From Collinsella aerofaciens (lineage in GTDB: Bacteria; Actinomycetota; Coriobacteriia; Coriobacteriales; Coriobacteriaceae), in the NCBI GenBank assembly GCA_905213325.1, contig CAJMHW010000015.1, positions 1-49,318 of the forward strand: a stretch of DNA of 49,318 nt, given 5' to 3'. A program made the position numbers and the translations under genes. The notes beneath the pieces were generated by a model. The model was not told the DNA's origin. It made no database searches and saw only the letters and a program-made list of their open reading frames with translations. Positions 42,692 through 49,318 of the stretch are shown here, one piece after another (within the stretch, counting starts at the first letter, position 1; each line of letters starts with the position of its first letter).

Positions 42692-43450
42692 CTATATCAA
42701 CCCGCTCAGGGCGATGTCGACGGCCTCGTTGAGGTCGTCGGTGATGTGGACGAGGTCTGGATCGAGCGGGCTAATCATGCCGGCATCCATCACCGGGCCG
42801 TTGAGCCAGTCGAACAGGCCTTGCCAGTACTCGCTGCCCACCAGTACGAGCGGCATGCGCTTGACCTTGTGCGTCTGCACCAGCGTGAGCACCTCGAACA
42901 TCTCGTCGAGCGTGCCGAAACCGCCGGGGAACACGATGGCACCCGAGCTGTACTTAACGAACATGGTCTTACGCACAAAGAAGTAGCGGAAGTCCATACC
43001 CAGGTTCACGTATTTGTTGAGCCCCTGCTCGTGCGGAAGCTCGATACCCAAGCCGACCGACTTGCCGTTGGCACTCGCCGCCCCCCTGTTGGCCGCCTCC
43101 ATAATGCCGGGGCCGCCGCCGGTGATAACCGCCACGCCGCGCTGCGCGATCTTGCGGCCGACCGTGCGCGCCGCCTTGTAGAGCGGATCGGTCTTGGGCG
43201 TGCGGGCACTGCCGAAGATGGTCACCGCGGGCCCGAGCTCGGCAAGCGCGCCAAAGCCATCGACGAATTCTGCCTGAATACGAAGGACGCGCCACGGATC
43301 GGCATGCAACCAGTCGGTTGAATCTTCGGGCGCCAGCAGGTTGGCGTAGGTGTTGTCCTTAGGAATCATGGGGCCGCGCATGACCACGGGGCCGCGGCGG
43401 TACGTCTCGTCGTAGGCGGGCTCGCCCTCGACGTTCTCATTCTTAATCAT
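42692..43450 (-). CDS. LOG-family (TIGR00730) Rossmann-fold protein
   Basis: A 252-aa member of the LONELY GUY family, which hydrolyses nucleotide 5'-monophosphates (cytokinin riboside monophosphates in plants, unknown targets in most bacteria). The signatures VITGGGPGIMEAANRGA and FPGGFGTLDEMFEVLT are intact. AGGAGC precedes ATG 43450. Monocistronic, between tgt and the toxin-antitoxin pair. Confidence 0.88.
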   Translation of the reverse strand: MIKNENVEGEPAYDETYRRGPVVMRGPMIPKDNTYANLLAPEDSTDWLHADPWRVLRIQAEFVDGFGALAELGPAVTIFGSARTPKTDPLYKAARTVGRKIAQRGVAVITGGGPGIMEAANRGAASANGKSVGLGIELPHEQGLNKYVNLGMDFRYFFVRKTMFVKYSSGAIVFPGGFGTLDEMFEVLTLVQTHKVKRMPLVLVGSEYWQGLFDWLNGPVMDAGMISPLDPDLVHITDDLNEAVDIALSGLI

Positions 43451-43660
43451 GGGTGCTCCTATCGAAAATAGAAACGGGCGGGATCGACGCCATGCGCCAA
43501 ACACCCGCCCGAACATCAACTATTCGGTATGGTACCCACGATGCATAAAGTGCTTGCAAGCTATCGGTCAGCGGTCGCGCAGACGGTGTTAGTGAACGCG
43601 ACGACCGATCGCCGCTTGGCCTTTACCGTTGCTCACGCCTCGCAAGCGCGTCCGCAGCTC

Positions 43661-44800
<1,140 letters not shown>

Positions 44801-44889
44801 AAACTGGAACTCCTTGGTTGCGGTTCATACGCAAACCATTATACGGGCAACCCGCAAAGAGCACCGACTCGACAGAAACTGGTGCATTA

Positions 44890-45060
44890 AACGACCAGTC
44901 GTTGGGGACGTTCTTAAACGACTAGTCGTCGGGGACAATCTTCAGCGCCATCTTGCAAAGGAATGTCCCAATCTGCCGACACTTAGGGACTGTCCCCAAG
45001 TGCCGGCAAGAGTGTCCCTTATAGCTAGTCATTTAAGAACGTCCCCAACGACTACGAGAT
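44890..45060. repeat. GGGGACGTT / AAGTGCCGGCA repeat cluster, copy B
   Basis: Outer arms GTCGTTGGGGACGTTCTTAA (44898-44917) and the inverted copy at 45033-45052. Inside lies a second hairpin TGCCGACACTTAGGGACTGT / CCCCAAGTGCCGGCA. It is the same set of modules as at 5075-5217, arranged here as a closed palindrome. It lies between tgt and the SDR gene in the 450-bp gene-free stretch 44801-45250. Confidence 0.7.
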
Positions 45061-45107
45061 CATCTCCAACAGCCAAGGCAACGCCGATGCTCTGGCGACG
45101 TCAGCGA

Positions 45108-45207
45108 GCGGTCGCCAGGGCGAACAAATTGGCATGAAAAGAGGGCGGCATAGACCTTCTGGTCATGCCGCCCTCTTTGAATGACAAGTTGTCGCCCTGG
45201 TGACCGC
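45108..45207. repeat. 100-bp inverted repeat enclosing a terminator
   Basis: GCGGTCGCCAGGGCGAACAA (45108-45127) recurs inverted at 45185-45207. The centre is the stem AAAGAGGGCGGCATAGACC / GGTCATGCCGCCCTCTTT (45138-45178), with a U-rich tail on either strand. It probably ends SDR gene transcripts. Confidence 0.7.
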
Positions 45208-45220
45208 GCAGCGTCGAGCC

Positions 45221-45248
45221 GTTACGCGGTTTGGAAAAACCGCGTAAC
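45221..45248. other. Hairpin at the 3' end of the SDR gene
   Basis: GTTACGCGGTTT (45221-45232) pairs with AAACCGCGTAAC (45237-45248), ending 2 bases before the SDR stop codon. A related half, GGGAAACCGCGTAACC, is seen near 38686. Confidence 0.6.
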
Positions 45249-45250
45249 CC

Positions 45251-46051
45251 CTAAGGCCGCTGGCCCATTCCACCCTCGAGGGTGACGGTCTCGCCGTTCA
45301 TGTACTTAAAGTCGGGACCGCAGAGCTGAACGACAACGCGGCCGATTTCCTTCTCGACGTCGCCGTAGTGACCCGCCGGCGGCATGTGGACGTTGGCCTT
45401 GAACGCCTCGGGATAGGCATCTTGGAAGTTCTCGAGCGCAGCGGTCCAAGCAAGCGGACAAACGATATTGACGTTGATACCGTCCTTGCCCCACTCGTTG
45501 GCGGCAACGCGAGTCAGACCACGGATGCCCTCCTTGGCGGCGGCATAGCTGCACTGACCATAGTTGCCAAACAGGCCGGCGCCCGAGGCAAAGTTGACCA
45601 CGGAGCCCTTGGTCTCCTTCAGGTGCGGATAGGCCTTCTGCATGTACAGATAGGTGGCATACAGACCGGAATAAATGGCCAGGTTAAACTGATCCATGGT
45701 GTGGTCGGCGATGGTCACACCCGAGGCGCTGGCCTGAGCATTGTTGACGACGGCGTCGATGCGGCCGAACTCCTCAATGGTCTTGTCGATAACGTTCTGG
45801 ACGACAGCCTCGTTGTCCTGACCAGCCGAAACATCGGCCTGAACAGGCAGAACCTTGACACCGTACTCGGCCTCGAGGGACTCCTTGGCGGCCTCGAGCT
45901 TGGCGACGTTGCGGCCGGTGATAACGAGGTTCGCGCCCTCCTTGGCAAAAGCGATATCGATGCCGTAACCGATGGAGCCAGCGGAGCCGTCCTTAAGCGT
46001 GGCCTTGCCGCCGCCGGTGACGATCACGGTCTTACCAGTGAAAAGTCCCAT
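45251..46051 (-). CDS. Short-chain dehydrogenase/reductase
   Basis: A 266-aa NAD(P)-dependent oxidoreductase. The catalytic set is visible: Asn in VVNNAQAS, Ser in NFASGAG, and the YxxxK in SYAAAKEG. The glycine-rich start reads TGGGKA...GSAGSIGYG, an insertion of about eight residues relative to the usual TGxxxGxG. The acidic residue choosing NAD is not evident; GRN after strand 2 suggests NADP. Gut Coriobacteriia use SDR enzymes on bile acids, but the sequence gives no ground to assign that. AAAGGA precedes ATG 46051. Confidence 0.8.
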   Translation of the reverse strand: MGLFTGKTVIVTGGGKATLKDGSAGSIGYGIDIAFAKEGANLVITGRNVAKLEAAKESLEAEYGVKVLPVQADVSAGQDNEAVVQNVIDKTIEEFGRIDAVVNNAQASASGVTIADHTMDQFNLAIYSGLYATYLYMQKAYPHLKETKGSVVNFASGAGLFGNYGQCSYAAAKEGIRGLTRVAANEWGKDGINVNIVCPLAWTAALENFQDAYPEAFKANVHMPPAGHYGDVEKEIGRVVVQLCGPDFKYMNGETVTLEGGMGQRP

Positions 46052-46339
46052 ATAAAGTCCTTTCAAATCGCGACGGGCGCACCCGCCGACTGCGCGCATC
46101 CAAATAAACGCGCCAAAAGCTGAAATGCAACTTTAGCGGGTTCAAGTGAAAAATAAAGACCGCAGCAGGCGAACGGCACCACGTCGTTCGGCGAAGGGAT
46201 TGTCAAGTACAAACTGGATAAAGCGGCCGAGTTATTGTTATCAGATCGAGCCATCGAACACGTTTTGAAACTTTGCTGCGGCGCGCGGGATGTCGGCGCG
46301 AGACTTTATCATAGGGTGACAAACAACGATGAGGAGCAC

Positions 46340-48109
46340 ATGCCTATGACAGACGAGCTGGACCCCCAGACTCAAGAGCATATTGATGATCCCGCAGACG
46401 TCACCACAGATACTGACGCTGTGACCTGCGATGGTACCGACGTCGACGGCCCCATCTTGGACGAAAGCGCTACGGCGGAAACCCCCGAATCAGAAAACGT
46501 CGATGAGCAAAACGACGATGCGCCCGCTCAGGACGACGCCCCCGTACAGGACGACGCCCCGCAAGCAGCGGGCCCCATCGAGGTGTCTTCGGAAGAAGAG
46601 CTCGATGCCGTCATGGACTCCATGATGGATGCTGTCAAAGCGATGAAAGACGCCGTCGCCGATGCCGATATTGATGCCGAGGAAGAGGAGGCCGCCGAGG
46701 CGGCCTCGACCTTTGTGCCCGGCGAGACTCCGGTTGCCGACCAGGGCAGCACCATGCCCTCGTTTCTGCAGCTCGAGCACCCCACGATTGGCGCCGATGC
46801 GGTCGATCCGCACGCAGCAGGCTTTTCTGTGGTCGAGGGCGGTACCGGCAATATCGCCGCGCCGCAGGCTGCCGATGCGGACGCTGCCGACACCGCTCGC
46901 CCGACCGCCCCGCACTCCCCCGCCGCGAGCCGCGATCTGGGGACCGCTGTCTCGAACACTGCGAACGCCGTGGGCACCTTTATCGCCCAGGGCGCCTCGG
47001 CCATGCGCGAGATGAATGCCGCGAAAAAGGCACTTGCCGATGCCCGCGCCCACCTGGCCGAACTTGAGCAGCGCATTGCCGATCAGGCCGAGGAACTCGA
47101 GACGCGCCAGGATATCGCAGGCCGCTACGACCAGATCGTCGCCGACCAGCGCCAGGCGATTGCCACAGCCCAAAAGACTGCAGCGACCGCCGAGATTGAC
47201 CGTGATGCCCACGCCGCCAAAGCGACAGAGCTCAATGGTCAGCTCGAACAAATGAAGACAGAGGATGACGCGACTGAGCTCCGCCTGAAGGCCGCGCTCG
47301 ACGCCGTGGAGGCCCGCGAGGCGAGCTCGCGCGAGACCGGCAACCGCCTCGTTCGCCGTCTTGAGGATTCCAAGCGCATCCGCGACAAGGTGCAGGCCGA
47401 GCGAGACGCCGGCATTGCCGCCGCACAACAAACCGTCGACGCCACGCGCGCCCAGCTCGAGACACTGCGTCATGAGTATGCCGAGCTGCAACGCAATCCC
47501 TCGGCAAATCCCGCCAACTATACGGTGCGCACCAGCGAGCTCTCGATGCAGATCTCCGACACGGCAGATGCCCTGCGTAAAGCCGAAGAAGATGTCCCGC
47601 GTATCACCGCCGACCTTGAGCACTCGCTTGCCGCAGCCGAGCAGGCCGTCGAACAGGCGCAGGCCCCCATTGCCGAAGCCAAACGCGCGCACCAAGCCGT
47701 GACGGCAGAGGCCGATGCCGCGCGCGACGAGCTGCAGACCGCAAAAACCGCCGCTGCAACGCGCCAGCGCGAACTGCGCGAGAAGATCGCTGCCGAGGAC
47801 AAGGCACGCCGCGACCAAGAGCAGAGCATCGCCAACGCCCAAGCAGATGCCGCGCATGCGCAGTCGATTATCGAACAGGCGACCGAAGTACACGACCACC
47901 CAGAGATCACTGAGTCGCTTGCAGGATCCTTGGCCCGAGACAAAGCAGAACACGCCGAGACCGAGCGAGAAGTCGCCCAGCTCGAGGCCACCGAGGACGC
48001 GGTGCGCGAGCGTACCCGCGACTCACGCATCAAATTCACCGGCGCCATCGTCTGCATCGTCGCCGCAATCCTGGTGATCATCCTAGTCTGGCTGTTCGCG
48101 AGCAAGTAA
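46340..48109 (+). CDS. Large coiled-coil protein with C-terminal membrane anchor
   Basis: A 589-aa protein of no family I recognise. Residues 1-120 are very acidic (DD/EE-rich, with repeated QDDAP). Residues 120-215 are Ala/Pro-rich and probably disordered. About 230-560 is a long Ala/Gln/Glu-rich coiled coil in heptad style. The last ~24 residues (FTGAIVCIVAAILVIILVWL...) form a single membrane span at the very C-terminus, so it is tail-anchored with the coil in the cytoplasm. GAGGAG precedes ATG 46340. It stands alone. A structural or envelope-related role is possible, but this is a guess. Confidence 0.65.
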   Translation: MPMTDELDPQTQEHIDDPADVTTDTDAVTCDGTDVDGPILDESATAETPESENVDEQNDDAPAQDDAPVQDDAPQAAGPIEVSSEEELDAVMDSMMDAVKAMKDAVADADIDAEEEEAAEAASTFVPGETPVADQGSTMPSFLQLEHPTIGADAVDPHAAGFSVVEGGTGNIAAPQAADADAADTARPTAPHSPAASRDLGTAVSNTANAVGTFIAQGASAMREMNAAKKALADARAHLAELEQRIADQAEELETRQDIAGRYDQIVADQRQAIATAQKTAATAEIDRDAHAAKATELNGQLEQMKTEDDATELRLKAALDAVEAREASSRETGNRLVRRLEDSKRIRDKVQAERDAGIAAAQQTVDATRAQLETLRHEYAELQRNPSANPANYTVRTSELSMQISDTADALRKAEEDVPRITADLEHSLAAAEQAVEQAQAPIAEAKRAHQAVTAEADAARDELQTAKTAAATRQRELREKIAAEDKARRDQEQSIANAQADAAHAQSIIEQATEVHDHPEITESLAGSLARDKAEHAETEREVAQLEATEDAVRERTRDSRIKFTGAIVCIVAAILVIILVWLFASK

Positions 48110-48235
48110 ACCAGCTGCCAAAAAACGCTCACCGCAACTTATTAGATTGATGCAAGGCAATCTATCCCTCTTGCACCAATCTCTTGACATAAGGAGTGTC
48201 CCCAGGTGCCGGCACAGACGATATGAGCAGGACAT
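48110..48235. other. Gap holding repeat fragments before the IS element
   Basis: A half copy of the AGTTGCGG family (CACCGCAACTTA near 48131), a hairpin GATTGATGCAAG / CTTGCACCAATC (about 48148-48182), and AAGGAGTGTCCCC followed by AGGTGCCGGCAC (48191-48215). The left end of the IS110 element probably lies soon after these, but its exact first base cannot be placed. Confidence 0.5.
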
Positions 48236-48342
48236 AAAAACATTGAGAGCCCCTGCTGCATGAAAGACCGCGGATTAGGCCGACAATGGTGAGTGTCTAA
48301 TTCAGCCGCGGCGGCCACGCCGCATTCATGGAAGGGGCTCCC
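48236..48342 (+). ncRNA. Structured leader of the IS110 element, candidate bridge RNA region
   Basis: Nested pairing: GAGCCCCT (48247-48254) with AGGGGCTC (48333-48340), CATGAA (48259-48264) with TTCATG (48325-48330), CCGCGG (48268-48273) with CCGCGG (48306-48311), ATTAG with CTAAT (48297-48301), and a side hairpin GCGGC-CAC-GCCGC (48311-48323). In the IS110 group the bridge RNA that guides target choice lies in the non-coding left end upstream of the transposase, which fits this place. Length here is shorter than known bridge RNAs, so the full RNA may begin further left. Confidence 0.5.
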
Positions 48343-49318
48343 ATGCTCGATACTACCACCTTCATCGGCCTCGACGTCCACGCCCGCTCGATAAAGGCCG
48401 TCTCCCTCGACGTCATGACCGGGGAGGTACGTGCCGCGACCTTCGGCTACGACGCCGGGGCAGTCGCGGAGTGAGTGCGGTCCGTGGACCCAAAGGCCAG
48501 GTGCGTGTACGAATCCGGGGTCACGGGGTTCGACCTGCAGAAGAGGCTCTCCGGCCTCGGGGTCGACTGCGTGGTCGGCGCCGTCTCGAAGATGATCAAG
48601 CCCAGCGCGGACAGGCGCAGGAAGAACGACCGCAACGACGCCGAGTTCCTCGCCCGCATGCTGTCGGTCGGCAACGTCGTCGAGGTGTGGGTCCCCGACG
48701 ACGAGTGCGAGGCCGCCCGCGACCTGACCAGGGCGCTCGAGGACGCGAGGGACGACCTCTCGCGCGCGAAGCAGCGGCTCTCCAAGTTCCTGCTCAGGCA
48801 CGGGCTCGCCTTCGACGAGAGGACGCCCACCGGCCGCAGGAAGGGCAACTGGACCCGGGCGCACTGGTCCTGGATCGAGTCGATTAGGTTCGCGGAGGGG
48901 GCCGACAACGACGTGCTCGCCTACTACGTCGACGCGGTCAGGCGGGCGGCGGAGGAGAAGGCGCGGCTCGAGGGGCTCGTCGAGGCCGAGGCCCGCAAGC
49001 CCAGGTGGAGGAGGAGGGTCGACTCCCTGCGCTGCCTCAAGGGCGTCGACACCGCGTCCGCCGCCGACCTCGTGTTCGAGGCCGGCGAGTTCTCGAGGTT
49101 CAGGAATGCCCGCTCGTTCGCCGCATGGGTCGGCCTGACGCCCTCCGAGCACTCCAGCGGGGAGAGCGACCGCAGGGGCGCGATCACCAAGGCAGGCAAC
49201 AAACACCTGAGGAAGGCGCTGGTCGAGGCCGCGTGGCACTACCTGACGTGCTCGGGGCGGCCGAAGGGCCTCGCCAAGGGCCAGGCCCCGGACCGGGTCG
49301 CCCGCAGGCATGCCGCCA
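48343..49318 (+). pseudogene. IS110-family transposase, interrupted by TGA and cut by window edge
   Basis: Starts at ATG 48343 with FIGLDVHARSIKAVSLD (RuvC-like DEDD nuclease start). After 43 codons an in-frame TGA (48472-48474) stands where homologues would carry a sense codon, probably Trp, and the frame then continues open to the end of the window. The continuation has YESG, DRRRKNDRNDAEFLARM, and the C-terminal Transposase_20 region SLRCLKGVDTASA...FAAWVGLTPSEHSSGES. Arg is mostly coded by AGG, unlike the CGC-rich neighbours, which points to a foreign origin. The 3' end and right end lie outside the window. Confidence 0.8.
48343..49318 (+). mobile_element. IS110-family insertion sequence (left part)
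   Basis: The transposase reading frame with its structured leader marks an IS110-type element that continues past the right edge. IS110 elements lack the usual long terminal inverted repeats and duplicate little or no target, so the left border could not be fixed beyond 'between about 48216 and 48246'. Confidence 0.7.

Noticed and set aside
45251..46051. Assignment of the SDR gene as the known Collinsella 7-beta-hydroxysteroid dehydrogenase
   Set aside because: The N-terminus and glycine motif differ from that enzyme as I remember it, so only the general family is claimed.
48472..48474. Selenocysteine at the TGA of the transposase
   Set aside because: No SECIS-like reason or selenium chemistry fits an IS110 transposase; a nonsense change is simpler.
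48142..49311. Open frame of 389 codons on the minus strand over the IS110 gene
   Set aside because: The plus strand, apart from one TGA, encodes a recognisable IS110 transposase; the minus frame is Pro/Arg/Gly-rich shadow sequence.

Overview
The window looks like chromosomal DNA of a high-GC, Gram-positive gut anaerobe of the Coriobacteriia, most probably Collinsella. This is inferred from gene content (ATP-type PEP carboxykinase, DegV proteins, solitary histidine phosphatases, AbiEi/DUF559-like paralogues), from C/G-ending codons, and from many short intergenic hairpin repeats. No rRNA or tRNA gene was seen.

Layout. 1-5054: terminator, MGMT-type alkyltransferase, DegV protein, MarR regulator, B3/B4 protein and pckA, all on the minus strand. 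5219-11266: lactate permease, a Wzx-like flippase, a PPP-family phosphatase and a K+/H+ antiporter. 11267-14391 is accessory-looking. It holds two divergent copies of a small terminator-ending RNA, a 123-bp inverted-repeat element, a 63-aa protein, and a translationally coupled MazG-like/GIY-YIG-DUF2075 helicase pair that resembles a defence module. 14534-16891: serC-serA. 17241-18290 and 26755-27963: two paralogous proteins with PD-(D/E)XK-like C-terminal parts, each next to short elements with terminal inverted repeats. 18445-26203: M20 peptidase, DUF1015-like protein, two histidine phosphatases, nitroreductase, HdeD-like membrane protein, YaiI protein, a His-rich metal permease and a DEDDh exonuclease.

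28353-31052 is a zinc-type efflux operon: a SmtB-like sensor, a stand-alone HMA metallochaperone and a P1B ATPase, with three related operators. 31332-34545: DtxR-like regulator, Cof-type HAD phosphatase and ABC-F ATPase. 34750-38409: a complete pstSCAB phosphate-uptake operon. 38703-46051: Sapep-type dipeptidase, HAD phosphatase, a second DegV protein, a YafQ/RelB-type toxin-antitoxin pair, a LOG-family protein, tgt and an SDR oxidoreductase. 46340-48109 encodes a large tail-anchored coiled-coil protein. The window ends inside an IS110-family transposase gene with an in-frame TGA, preceded by a structured non-coding stretch where an IS110 bridge RNA would be expected.

Most genes are ordinary metabolism and transport. 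The strongest candidates for something undescribed are the duplicated divergent small RNA at 11394-11628, the MazG/GIY-YIG-helicase pair beside it, and the nuclease-like paralogues with flanking inverted-repeat elements. All statements rest on reading the sequence; no database search was run.
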